Below, in pieces: positions 26,847-38,762 of a stretch of 64,000 nucleotides of DNA. The notes under the pieces are model-generated. The model did no database searches, was not told where the DNA came from, and was given only the letters and a program-made list of their open reading frames with translations. Within the stretch, counting starts at the first letter, position 1, and every line of letters starts with the position of its first letter. The translations under genes were made by a program, and so were the position numbers. This DNA is from an uncultured Glaciecola sp. (GTDB lineage: Bacteria > Pseudomonadota > Gammaproteobacteria > Enterobacterales > Alteromonadaceae): assembly GCF_937770335.1 (NCBI RefSeq), contig NZ_CALJHY010000005.1, forward strand, positions 62,001-126,000, read 5' to 3'.

Positions 26847-26879
26847 GGATATTCATTTAATCCTGAATATCCACTTTTT
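26847..26879 (+). terminator. Rho-independent terminator after nagA
   Basis: A 9-bp perfect stem (GGATATTCA / TGAATATCC) with an 8-base loop, followed by ACTTTTTG. It begins 25 bases after the nagA stop and sits in the convergent gap with the GNAT-nitrilase gene. Confidence 0.8.
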
Positions 26880-26885
26880 GATGAA

Positions 26886-28445
26886 CTACTTTTCACCCAA
26901 CCATTCAACTCTGAATAAGTCTCGGCGTTTATCCAAATAGTTGCGCACCGAACCTTCATTCTGAAGCTTAGTTAGCTTATCGAAATCAAGGTCAACAATA
27001 AGTGTCATTTCAGTATTTGGTGTTGTTTCAGATACAATTGCATCATGTGGGAACGCAAAATCAGACGGCGAAAATACCGCTGTTTGAGCGTACTGAATGT
27101 CCACATTGTCTACTTGTGGCAAGTTTCCAACGCTACCAGCAATCGCTACATAACATTCATTTTCAATCGCTCTAGCTTGTGCACATCGGCGCACTCGCAA
27201 ATAGCCATTTTTAGTGTCAGTCCAAAAAGGGACGAACAACACTTGGATATCTTGTTCAGATAGCAATCGAGCCAATTCTGGAAATTCAACGTCGTAACAA
27301 ATCAAAATACCAATTTTACCGAAATCAGTATTAAATGACTGCAGCTTGTTGCCACCTTTCATGATCCATTCTTTCTTCTCATGCGGTGTTAATTGCAACT
27401 TGTATTGGCTTTCAATTTTACCATCGCGATGGCATAAATACGCAACGTTGAACAATTCATCATCCTCAACAACTGGCATCGAGCCTGCAATGATGTTGAT
27501 GTTATAGGATACTGACAGGCGCGAGATAGCGGTTAAGATTTCCTCTGTATATTCAGCTAAATGCCAAATAGCATCGATTGAGCTTTCACCATCGCTTAAG
27601 CCCATTAACGGTGCATTGAAAAACTCAGGGAACAGCGCTACATCACACTTATAGTCAGATAACGCGTCAACAAAATACTCGACTTGTTGCAATAGCGCTT
27701 CTACGTTCTCAAAGTAACGCATTTGCCACTGTACACAGCCAACTCTGGCCGATGAGCGCTTACCGCCTATCAAGTTTGGCTTTTCCGCGTCAAAGTACAT
27801 ATTGTGCCACTGCAATAAAGTCGCGTAGCCTAACGAGTCTTTATCTTCTGGCAAATACGCCTTCATGACTTGTTTTACGTCAAAACCGTTAGACAATTGA
27901 AAGGTCAAAATCGGGTCGAAAATGTCTTTCGATTTTACTTGTTCAATATACTGGTAAGGTGTCAGCTCTTTTGCATATTGGATATAGTTTGGAATACGGC
28001 CACCGGCCATAATTGAGCGCAAGTTCAAATTACGCACTAATTCTTTGCGCGCCTCGTACAAGCGTCTACCTAGACGTAAACCTCTATAGTCAGGCGACAC
28101 AAAAACGTCAACCCCATACAGTACATCGCCATTTGGATCGTGCGTAGTAATATAAGCGTCACCGGTTATTTCTTCGTAGGTATGCTTATCACCAAACTGT
28201 TCATAGTCAACGATGACTGACAAAGCTACGGCAACCACTTTGCCTTTATCGTCAATGCAAATTTGTCCATCCGGAAAGGTCGAAATTTGGGCTTTGAATT
28301 GCTTAAAAGGAAGTGCACCACCGACTCGTTGATATATGGCATCCTGCAACTCTCGTATATCGTCGTAATCATCCAGTGTAAGGTGCCTAAGCTCTAATAA
28401 GTGCTCACCTTCTTCGTTCGAATTTACTGTCTCTTTGCTTGGCAT
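26886..28445 (-). CDS. GNAT acetyltransferase - carbon-nitrogen hydrolase fusion protein
   Basis: A 519-residue two-domain protein. Residues about 15-215 form a GNAT N-acetyltransferase domain, with the acetyl-CoA loop at DVFVSPDYRGLRLGRRLYEARKEL. Residues about 225-515 form a nitrilase-superfamily amidase domain: the catalytic Glu is in VALFPEFFNAPLMG, Lys in LTPHEKKEW and Cys in KIGILICYDVEFPELAR. This domain order is known as a conserved fusion in bacteria. The nitrilase half usually hydrolyses amides such as omega-amides, and the GNAT half may acetylate a related amine; the pairing suggests consecutive steps on one substrate or damage repair. All catalytic residues expected in both halves appear intact. 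Confidence 0.9.
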   Translation of the reverse strand: MPSKETVNSNEEGEHLLELRHLTLDDYDDIRELQDAIYQRVGGALPFKQFKAQISTFPDGQICIDDKGKVVAVALSVIVDYEQFGDKHTYEEITGDAYITTHDPNGDVLYGVDVFVSPDYRGLRLGRRLYEARKELVRNLNLRSIMAGGRIPNYIQYAKELTPYQYIEQVKSKDIFDPILTFQLSNGFDVKQVMKAYLPEDKDSLGYATLLQWHNMYFDAEKPNLIGGKRSSARVGCVQWQMRYFENVEALLQQVEYFVDALSDYKCDVALFPEFFNAPLMGLSDGESSIDAIWHLAEYTEEILTAISRLSVSYNINIIAGSMPVVEDDELFNVAYLCHRDGKIESQYKLQLTPHEKKEWIMKGGNKLQSFNTDFGKIGILICYDVEFPELARLLSEQDIQVLFVPFWTDTKNGYLRVRRCAQARAIENECYVAIAGSVGNLPQVDNVDIQYAQTAVFSPSDFAFPHDAIVSETTPNTEMTLIVDLDFDKLTKLQNEGSVRNYLDKRRDLFRVEWLGEK

Positions 28446-28574
28446 GTAATCCTCAAAAAAATACCGACGTCAACAATGACTTCGTTAGTTTATCAGGTAT
28501 TGGTAGGTTTAATAGACGAAGTTTAGATTATTAAAGTGCAATTCTAATTAATAGTCTCCGCGTCATAGTTGTTA

Positions 28575-30161
28575 TCAACGCACGCCAAACACGCCTTCTA
28601 TTTCCTCCAAAGACCGGCCTTTAGTTTCTGGCAGCATCTTATATATCAAAACAAAGCCGACAATACCTAACAAGCCATAAATCATAAACGTCATCGCTGT
28701 ACCTAAATTCGCCAACTCCCAAGGGAATAGGAGTTGCACACTGAAACTAACCGCACTATTTACCGCACCAATGCAAGCAATACCAATGCCGCGCAGCCTA
28801 TTCGGAAGAATTTCAGCTAGTAGCACCCACATGACTGGCCCCAGTGAGACCGCGAACGCGGCAACAAAACCCAAGATACCAATGAGCACAATAACTGAGT
28901 TAATTGTCACTGCAGCTTCAATTAACACAGATTGATGTTCACGAGCGGCATCTGCACCTAGCAATTCGATGGTGGCATTTTTGAAGCTGACGTCATTAGA
29001 AAACGTCTTACCTAAAATTGGCATTAATTTGGTTCGGTGATCTTCACTTTCGATGGACTGAATAGAGGTTTCGGTAAGCTGATAAGTTGCGTTATGAAAG
29101 CCATAAGAAGCAATCGACATGCTAATGAAAACACCGGCTAAACCAATCAGCATTAATGGTTTTCGGCCTAACCTGTCAATTAATAGCATCGCAACAATGG
29201 TGAATACGACGTTTATAACGCCAACCCAAATAGCTTGTGAAAATGCAGCATTTTGGCCAACGCCACTTTGTTCAAAAATACTGGGGGCATAAAAATAAAT
29301 AGCATTTACACCAGTCGCTTGCTGGCAAATTGCGACAACTAAACCAACCAATAAGACGAAGCGCATTTTCTTAGAAAACAAACTTTTGAGTAAATTGAAT
29401 ATCGAATCTTTTTTGCCCTTTGCTGCTTCTTTACGATCTGCTTTTATTTCTTCAATGAAAGCGTCAGCCCGCTCTTCGGTCATTGCGGGTTCAGCAGAAT
29501 TATGGTCATTAAGGAGTAATAAAACAGCTTTAGCTTGAGCTTCGCGATTATTCAAAGCGAGCCATCGAGGGCTCTCAGGAATAGTAAACAACAACACTAA
29601 AAATATGAACGCTGGCACAATTTCCAGTCCTAACATCCAGCGCCAAACATTATCTTCAATACCTAAAGCACTAACCCAAGCTACCGGACTGTCGGAAAGT
29701 TGTAATAAATAGTAATTTGCAAAATAAGCAAACGACAGCCCAATAACAATATTGAGCTGGTTGATAGAAATCATTTTACCGCGTATTTTTGCAGGCGAAA
29801 TTTCAGCAATATAGATAGGGGCAACAACCAAGGAAGCAAAGGCAATGCCGCCTATAATTCGAGCGGTAACTAACATGCTGTAGCTAACCGCCAATGCGGA
29901 GAAAATAGCCGACACCACATACAAAAAGGCAATAGCGATGATGACCTTTTTACGACCAAACATATCTGCAAAAAAACCGGCAAACAACGAACCAAATAAC
30001 GCACCAAGTGTAGGCGAGCTAACCACAAATCCTTGTTGCCAATCAGTCAATTTGAATTCGGTTGTCACAAAGCCAACAACACCTGAAATAACCGATGCAT
30101 CGAAGCCAAAAACAAAGCCTCCTAGGGCAACAACAATGGCGAAATAAACACTTTTGGACAT
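28575..30161 (-). CDS. MFS sugar porter (SP family)
   Basis: A 528-residue inner-membrane sugar transporter with twelve predicted helices. Sugar-porter signatures are present: GFDASVISGVVG in helix 1, GFFADMFGRKKVI after helix 2, PIYIAEISPAKIRGKMISINQLNI, PESPRWLALNNREAQA after helix 6, QQATGVNAIYFYAPSIFEQSG in helix 7, DRLGRKPLMLIG, and the terminal PETKGRSLEEIE. An unusual roughly 60-residue insertion after helix 9 (LTETSIQSIESEDHRTKLM and following) enlarges a loop. It lies directly downstream of the GH16 and GH2 genes on the same strand, so it probably imports the glucose or galactose they release. Confidence 0.92.
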   Translation of the reverse strand: MSKSVYFAIVVALGGFVFGFDASVISGVVGFVTTEFKLTDWQQGFVVSSPTLGALFGSLFAGFFADMFGRKKVIIAIAFLYVVSAIFSALAVSYSMLVTARIIGGIAFASLVVAPIYIAEISPAKIRGKMISINQLNIVIGLSFAYFANYYLLQLSDSPVAWVSALGIEDNVWRWMLGLEIVPAFIFLVLLFTIPESPRWLALNNREAQAKAVLLLLNDHNSAEPAMTEERADAFIEEIKADRKEAAKGKKDSIFNLLKSLFSKKMRFVLLVGLVVAICQQATGVNAIYFYAPSIFEQSGVGQNAAFSQAIWVGVINVVFTIVAMLLIDRLGRKPLMLIGLAGVFISMSIASYGFHNATYQLTETSIQSIESEDHRTKLMPILGKTFSNDVSFKNATIELLGADAAREHQSVLIEAAVTINSVIVLIGILGFVAAFAVSLGPVMWVLLAEILPNRLRGIGIACIGAVNSAVSFSVQLLFPWELANLGTAMTFMIYGLLGIVGFVLIYKMLPETKGRSLEEIEGVFGVR

Positions 30162-30262
30162 TAGCTTAGCTCTCTTTTATTAAGGCTTTTATTTTTGTAT
30201 GTTCGGATAAATGCTAGCTATTCGCGAACTATATCTAACATTATTTGTTTATTGGCAACGGC

Positions 30263-31927
30263 TTATGTAACAAGTTCGCCAAGTTTATTCGCAACAACTG
30301 ACCTAGAGCGCCTTCCTATCGCAACTCCAATTAAACCAACGAGTAACCAAATATGTAAAGCACCACCGCCTGATGTTGCCTCAGGAGTTGGGGCTGGTGT
30401 TGGGGTTGGTGTTGGGGTTGGTGTTGGGGTTGGTGTTGGTGTTGGTGTTGGATCTTCGGTAGCATTACCAAAAAATATATTATCGAAGAACACCGTACCG
30501 TTACCTACAATTTTTAATTGAAATACGTCAGTTAAATCCACGTCATTCGCATAGGTACTAAGCGGTATGACAAGGCTTTGCCAAGACTGCTGCACAACAT
30601 CAACTTCAAAAAATGCTTCAGCTGGCCCTGGGCTGATCACAAAAATTTGCAGAGTAATTGCATCTTGTGTCCAATAATTAAGGTACAAATTATCTAATGA
30701 AGAAACATCCTGTTTGTTGCCGCCAAAATCGGTACCCTGATAGTTCAATGCGGTGTATTTGAGAACGTTGTCACCTTGAATTTGCTCTTGAGTTACTATG
30801 GTTCCTTGATCCCAATTAGGATTAAAGTCTACGCCCTCAATATTTTGATAGCTATCACTGAATAGTGAAATCACCTGATTTTGTGCATTTACTGGTACGG
30901 GTGATATCTCTTGTGGCTCGGTGAAGAATTGGCAGCCTGTTGAGTCAACTTCAGCATTAAGGGGCGTATTTGGGCATTGGTCCAAACTATTGATGACACC
31001 ATCGTTGTCATCATCTAGCGCAGCTGGTGTACTTTCATTGCATTGCTGCCATTCGTTTGCATCGCTTGCAACACAATGAGCAACGTAGTCGATTTCCATG
31101 GTAGCGGTATTCAATTGTGGGTCAATAGTTCCACCTAATGAGCCACCCATTGCCACATTTAATAGAACAAACATGGGTTCTTCATATTGAGAGCAATTAG
31201 ATAAATCATGCTCAGCTACAACAGTGTCGTCCATAAAGAACTTTATGTCGTCTGCGGTCCATTCAATGCCGTAAGTGTGAAAAGCTAAAACGTCGTTTGC
31301 CCCACCAGCATAGCTCGGCCGAACTTCACCACCACAATTGCCGACTTTGCCGACATTGAAAAAATTAGTGATATAGCTATCGCGTGAATTGGCATACCAT
31401 TCCCAAACGTCTATTTCTCCAGCACCGGGGTTAGGCCAACTCACGTTATCGTTATCACCTTTAAATGGGTCTTCGGCAATACGATTTTCTAGCATCCAAA
31501 ATGCAGGCCAAGTACCGCCTCTTAATTCTGAAAAACGAAGGCGAGCTTCCAGTCGACCGTATAAAAATTCTGCTTTGTCTTTGCTGTTAATGCGACCAGA
31601 AGTCCAAGGACGATTCACCCCATTTTGGCCTGGGCAGTTAATGTTTTGCCGGCGAGCGGTAATTTTGAGGGTGCCATCTGATACTTCAAAGTTACGCTGT
31701 GCAGAGCTTTCATCATCGGTATAACATTGAATTTCATTATTGTAATTAGCTTGAATTTGCGCAGTCCAATTATTCCAATTGACGCCTTCGCCGTCGAAAC
31801 GTTCTATCCAAGAAACTTCCCAGCCAGCTTGACTCTGTCCCATCGGTATAAAACACAAAGCAGTCAGAGCAACTACTTTCTTGATCTGCTTTTTCGTCAA
31901 TTGATTGACCAAATTCACAATGTTCAT
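30263..31927 (-). CDS. Secreted GH16 endo-beta-1,3-glucanase (laminarinase-like) with GlyGly-CTERM-like tail
   Basis: A 554-residue exported polysaccharide hydrolase. A signal peptide (KKVVALTALCFIPMGQSQA) precedes the GH16 domain, whose catalytic motif is GEIDVWEW (ExDxxE), with Trp-rich surroundings typical of laminarinases. A calcium-binding thrombospondin type 3-like repeat (DDDNDGVINSLDQCPNTP) links to a beta-sandwich carbohydrate-binding-like module (about 340-500). A (Thr-Pro)n linker then leads to SGGGALHIWLLVGLIGVAIGRRSR, a GlyGly-CTERM-type sorting tail that implies type II secretion and rhombosortase processing. The tail runs about 14 residues past the basic cluster, longer than usual. 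The ORF track start is a TTG at 31933; the ATG at 31927 follows GGGGA better. Grouped with the sugar porter and GH2. Confidence 0.9.
   Translation of the reverse strand: MNIVNLVNQLTKKQIKKVVALTALCFIPMGQSQAGWEVSWIERFDGEGVNWNNWTAQIQANYNNEIQCYTDDESSAQRNFEVSDGTLKITARRQNINCPGQNGVNRPWTSGRINSKDKAEFLYGRLEARLRFSELRGGTWPAFWMLENRIAEDPFKGDNDNVSWPNPGAGEIDVWEWYANSRDSYITNFFNVGKVGNCGGEVRPSYAGGANDVLAFHTYGIEWTADDIKFFMDDTVVAEHDLSNCSQYEEPMFVLLNVAMGGSLGGTIDPQLNTATMEIDYVAHCVASDANEWQQCNESTPAALDDDNDGVINSLDQCPNTPLNAEVDSTGCQFFTEPQEISPVPVNAQNQVISLFSDSYQNIEGVDFNPNWDQGTIVTQEQIQGDNVLKYTALNYQGTDFGGNKQDVSSLDNLYLNYWTQDAITLQIFVISPGPAEAFFEVDVVQQSWQSLVIPLSTYANDVDLTDVFQLKIVGNGTVFFDNIFFGNATEDPTPTPTPTPTPTPTPTPTPAPTPEATSGGGALHIWLLVGLIGVAIGRRSRSVVANKLGELVT
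30396..30451. repeat. In-gene Pro-Thr-encoding microsatellite
   Basis: Three perfect tandem copies of the 12-mer GGTGTTGGGGTT followed by three and a third copies of GGTGTT, all inside the GH16 gene, where they encode the Thr-Pro linker on the minus strand. The period is a multiple of three, so slippage changes linker length without frameshift. The plus-strand ORF 30195-30521 is its shadow. Confidence 0.85.
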
Positions 31928-32086
31928 GTTCAAAAATCCCCGAGATTCGTAAGCTTGTTAACGAACTGCAAAAAAAACAGCTTTTAGCCTTATACTATAC
32001 TTAGTTTAACAATTCATTTACAAGCACATCGGGGTGAAGTGGACTTTTAGTAAGGTGAATGTAACCCATTATCTAAAACACTTTTT

Positions 32087-35362
<3,276 letters not shown>

Positions 35363-35456
35363 TCATTAATGATAGGCCTCACAATATAGCTAAAATTCAC
35401 CATTTAAGTTATGCTTAAATCTATCTTATTTTTATCCAAAACTATCATTATAATTC

Positions 35457-36305
35457 ATGCATAACACGATTAAAGATATTTTAGATATTGGCCCTAATTG
35501 CTATGAACGCTTTATTGACTCTGCAACTTTAGCTGAAATAAAACCCTTGAAAATAGAACTAGCTGGTTGTTCAAACTTATCAGGAAGATATTGTGTTGCG
35601 CGCACAGCACCCGCCGATCACACTTTATTTTATACGCTAAGTGGACAAGGCACATTAACCACACAAAACAAGCAATATGATCTGATTCCGCACACACTTG
35701 CCATTTTGCCAGCGAAACAGGCATTTGCTGTGAGTATAGCCGCCAAACATTGGGATATTTTTTGGATAAATCTCGCGAATACGAAGTGCTGGGAACATGT
35801 TGCGCTCAGTGAAGCCTTAGTGCTGGATAACCAAAACCTCGAATCACTGCATCTTGCCATGGAGCTACTGTACGCAGAATCTAATGCTAATTTACGCGAA
35901 GGTATAATGCCTATACTTAGCCATTATTTGCACATCACACTCAAAGACCAAGCGCAGCAGGAGCAAGCACAAAAAAGTACAAATGATCGGCTACATAAGC
36001 TATTTGAAGAAGTTGAAAAGCGCCTACAGTTTGATTGGAGTATAGATGCGATGTGCAAGCATATTCACTATTCCTCGCCACATTTACATCGTTTGTGCCA
36101 AGCGAAGTTCGGTAGAAGCCCAGTACAACAACTTATCTATTTGCGTGTGCAGCGAGCAAAAACATTGTTATTGAATACATCATGGCCGATCTCGCATATT
36201 GCTAATTACGTGGGTTACCCCAATATTTTTAATTTCTCAAAGCGCTTTAAAAAGTCTGTTGGGGTATCGCCTAGTGAGTTTAGGCGTGGTTCGGTATTAA
36301 TTTAA
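35457..36305 (+). CDS. AraC-family regulator of the glycan block
   Basis: A 282-residue AraC/XylS-type activator. The N-terminal cupin sugar-binding domain (about 30-130) includes TAPADHTLFYTLSGQGTL and LPAKQAFAVSIAAKHWDIFWINL. The C-terminal double helix-turn-helix (about 185-280) has WSIDAMCKHIHYSSPHLHRLCQAKFGRSPVQQLI and the diagnostic ISHIANYVGYPNIFNFSKRFKKSVGVSPSEFRR. It is divergently transcribed from lacZ, about 217 bases apart, so it most likely controls lacZ and perhaps the downstream GH16 and porter genes in response to a sugar. Confidence 0.92.
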   Translation: MHNTIKDILDIGPNCYERFIDSATLAEIKPLKIELAGCSNLSGRYCVARTAPADHTLFYTLSGQGTLTTQNKQYDLIPHTLAILPAKQAFAVSIAAKHWDIFWINLANTKCWEHVALSEALVLDNQNLESLHLAMELLYAESNANLREGIMPILSHYLHITLKDQAQQEQAQKSTNDRLHKLFEEVEKRLQFDWSIDAMCKHIHYSSPHLHRLCQAKFGRSPVQQLIYLRVQRAKTLLLNTSWPISHIANYVGYPNIFNFSKRFKKSVGVSPSEFRRGSVLI

Positions 36306-36388
36306 GATCAGTGACGCAACATTTTATTCCGAAGATAAGTCATTAGGTACCTATTCCGTAATATCCGTACTGAGTTTAAGTTACCCAG

Positions 36389-36946
36389 CTATTCACATTT
36401 CACTACCGAGATATCTGCTTTTATTTCTCTACTTTTAAACCAAGAAAATGCCTCAACGGGTTCATTCATTGCGAATATGTAGGGCTGCTTAGAGGGTTGC
36501 ATACGGTCAATTGACTTGCGGATAGGACGAACGTTCTTCTTACAATAAAGTGTGAATTCCGTTTGTCGGACGTTGGCCTTCTGATGCGCTTCTTTGCCCT
36601 TAAACAAGCCACAAAACACCTCGTTATCGTTGGTTTTATAACGCGTTATATCGTCGGAATCAGCAAATTCATCAGCAAAGTCACCGGTGGGTAATATTAA
36701 TTCATAGCTTCCATCAACGCTATTATCGTTAGGAGGTGTTAAAGAATAGCTCCGCCCTTTAGGTGCTTTGATAATCACCGTTGTGGCTTTTCCGTCTTGA
36801 TCAAACAGATGGGTTAAGTCGTTCCAATACACTATTGAATGACAGGTTTTGCCATTGAATTCATATGACGTTGTTCCAGAGTAAAGGTGATTTGTGCAGC
36901 CCGAGAGTAAAACTATAAAGACCAACGCTAGTGTGTTTTTCATCAT
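36389..36946 (-). CDS. Small lipoprotein of unknown function, paired with an alpha/beta hydrolase
   Basis: A 185-residue protein with a clear lipoprotein signal peptide (MMKNTLALVFIVLLSGCTNH, lipobox LLSGC). I do not recognise the mature domain; it has Lys-rich and Asp-rich segments (TGDFADEFADSDDITRYKTNDNEVFCG) and four cysteines after the lipid-modified one. The residue after the lipid-modified Cys is Thr, which suggests outer-membrane rather than inner-membrane retention. The gene begins 5 bases after the stop of the alpha/beta hydrolase gene, so the two are in one transcript. The hydrolase/lipoprotein pairing resembles toxin-immunity pairs but can have other meanings. Confidence 0.72.
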   Translation of the reverse strand: MMKNTLALVFIVLLSGCTNHLYSGTTSYEFNGKTCHSIVYWNDLTHLFDQDGKATTVIIKAPKGRSYSLTPPNDNSVDGSYELILPTGDFADEFADSDDITRYKTNDNEVFCGLFKGKEAHQKANVRQTEFTLYCKKNVRPIRKSIDRMQPSKQPYIFAMNEPVEAFSWFKSREIKADISVVKCE

Positions 36947-36951
36947 ATTCC

Positions 36952-37752
36952 TTATACCATCATGTCGAGCAGACCATCACCAACCGCTGCACTGTCCCAG
37001 TAAGCGGTATGTGCAAATAGCCAGTTTTTTCCTGTATCAACAGGAAGATCTTTTATAAACCAACCAAAATTTCGTGTGTTTTTTTTATATTTTTCGGCAA
37101 TTTTTTGACCCCTGCGTTTTTTACCAAAAATACTACCTGAAACAACCGGATCTGACACATCAAAGTAATTTAGCCACTTAAAGCTAAATTCGCCCCTTCC
37201 AAAGCTAGCGGCACTGTGGCGCCCGGTTTTTTTAAACATGCTGAGCCCTAGAGGCGAACCAATCGTCAGTAACCCTTGCACCGGCCATGTTAAAGGATCG
37301 TCGCGGTTAAACAGATCGTTGGTTTTAATTAGCTCGTTAATTACATCAAACGCATAAACACTGCCTAAGCTATGCGCAACTATATATAGCGGAACACCGG
37401 CTTCGTAATATGACATTACCTTGTTCCGTAATCCTTTCCTAATTTGGTTGGCTGTGGAGGCGTTTGAGAGAGAAATAGTGACATCGCCTACTAGGTCAAT
37501 AATTGGTTGAGCGAGAATAGCGCCAATGCCAGTAGCCAATAATACATTTGCTAAATTTTTGAATTTTTTAAGGCTAGTATCGGAAATGTTTTCATATTTA
37601 TATAAATCTACGTCAAACTCAAAGTCCAATTTATTGAGTCTTGATTGAATTGATTTGCGGATCATTTTATCTTGTATCAGTGAAGAATCGTCTCCCAATT
37701 GGACACCATGAACAATTAAGACCACTGGATTTTTTTCTGAAGATATTGGCAC
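36952..37752 (-). CDS. Alpha/beta-hydrolase (serine esterase/lipase-like)
   Basis: A 266-residue protein with an alpha/beta-hydrolase core. It begins NPVVLIVHGV (oxyanion loop HG), has the nucleophile elbow AHSLGS near residue 128 (a GxSxG-like AHSLG with Ala in the first position), and ends with a likely catalytic His in LFAHTAYWDSAAVGDG. A hydrophobic stretch (NVLLATGIGAILAQPIIDLVGDV) near 70-92 may be a membrane-binding insert. There is no signal peptide. The family includes phospholipases and acyl hydrolases; the substrate is unknown. It is the first gene of a pair with a small lipoprotein. A cytosolic lipase with an adjacent lipoprotein is the typical gene order of type VI lipase effector/immunity modules, but no T6SS gene is in this window. 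Confidence 0.7.
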   Translation of the reverse strand: MPISSEKNPVVLIVHGVQLGDDSSLIQDKMIRKSIQSRLNKLDFEFDVDLYKYENISDTSLKKFKNLANVLLATGIGAILAQPIIDLVGDVTISLSNASTANQIRKGLRNKVMSYYEAGVPLYIVAHSLGSVYAFDVINELIKTNDLFNRDDPLTWPVQGLLTIGSPLGLSMFKKTGRHSAASFGRGEFSFKWLNYFDVSDPVVSGSIFGKKRRGQKIAEKYKKNTRNFGWFIKDLPVDTGKNWLFAHTAYWDSAAVGDGLLDMMV

Positions 37753-37858
37753 CTGAAGTTCCTTTCGGGATACGTGTTTTTATTACATTAGCTAATGTGA
37801 GCACTAAATCAATACAAATCGTTACACCGTTGATTGGAGAAACAATGCCCCCGGAGAA

Positions 37859-38551
37859 TCACAATCGAGTATAAAGTTGAAAGCCTTCTTTATAAAACAA
37901 TTTCATCGTCGTAATAAATTCTTCTTTATACCAAGTTGTTCTTTTTACCACGAATATAGCTTTACCTATTGCCGTTTCTAATGAGGTGGCGACTTTCTGG
38001 TCAACATTCATCGCTGAAAATATGACGTCCCCGCTCGAAAATGGTACGGTTTTAACTAACCACTCATTCGCACTGATATCATCTAAAGGTGCGGTCAATA
38101 TATTAGGCACTGCTTTTAAATTTACCCATCTTTCTTCGAAGGCAAAGGGGCGATCATCTGCCAAGTGCAACGTTTCGAGATAAAATGCCTTCTCTCCTGA
38201 TTTTAGGCCCAAGCGCGTGACAATCGGTGCTGGCGGTATTTTAAGCATGCTAGTAAGAACACTATGCCGATATTGGCAGCCTGTTGCCTCTACTTGTTCC
38301 CTTACGATCGAAATGGTGAATTTTGCATGACGAACCGGCATCTCACATACTCGAGTACCACCTTTGCGCTTCCTAACCACCACTCCTGCATCAGCAAGAG
38401 CCTGCAGAGCTCGGTTAATAGTTGTCCTAGCGCAACCATATTCACTAGCCAATTCAATTTCACCAGGGATTAGCGCCCCTAACGGCCATTCACCTACCTC
38501 TATTCTATCTTGCATAGATTGGCGAACAGTATGATGTGATTTTTTTATCAT
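37859..38551 (-). CDS. hutC: Histidine utilization repressor (GntR/HutC family)
   Basis: A 230-residue GntR-type repressor of the HutC subfamily. The N-terminal winged helix-turn-helix has EIELASEYGCARTTINRALQALADAGVVVRKRKGGTRV, and the C-terminal UTRA effector domain has VTRLGLKSGEKAFYLETLHLADDRPFAFEERWVNL. HutC proteins repress hut genes and are released by urocanate. It sits downstream of hutF on the same strand, 211 bases from its stop. A palindrome in the hutF/hutI promoter and a matching half-site in front of hutC itself (ACATAATAA, 38560-38568) are candidate operators. Confidence 0.92.
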   Translation of the reverse strand: MIKKSHHTVRQSMQDRIEVGEWPLGALIPGEIELASEYGCARTTINRALQALADAGVVVRKRKGGTRVCEMPVRHAKFTISIVREQVEATGCQYRHSVLTSMLKIPPAPIVTRLGLKSGEKAFYLETLHLADDRPFAFEERWVNLKAVPNILTAPLDDISANEWLVKTVPFSSGDVIFSAMNVDQKVATSLETAIGKAIFVVKRTTWYKEEFITTMKLFYKEGFQLYTRL

Positions 38552-38762
38552 AGAACTCTACATAATAACTACAAAAAATGAAGGTGGATTGACTGATGAA
38601 TACTAAGGCTTAAAACAGTCATCGGTTCGCAGGCAACGCCTATGTTGAGTAAGTTACCAGTTCCCCTGATCCAAACCAATAACTAAGTTTAGCGGTTAGA
38701 AGATAAAAACGGTTTTCGCAATATAGGCCAACTAACAACCAAAATGAAACCGCGATCGTAAA

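Noticed and set aside
30195-30521. Plus-strand ORF with a Gly-Val repeat
   Set aside because: It is the reverse reading of the Thr-Pro linker of the GH16 gene.
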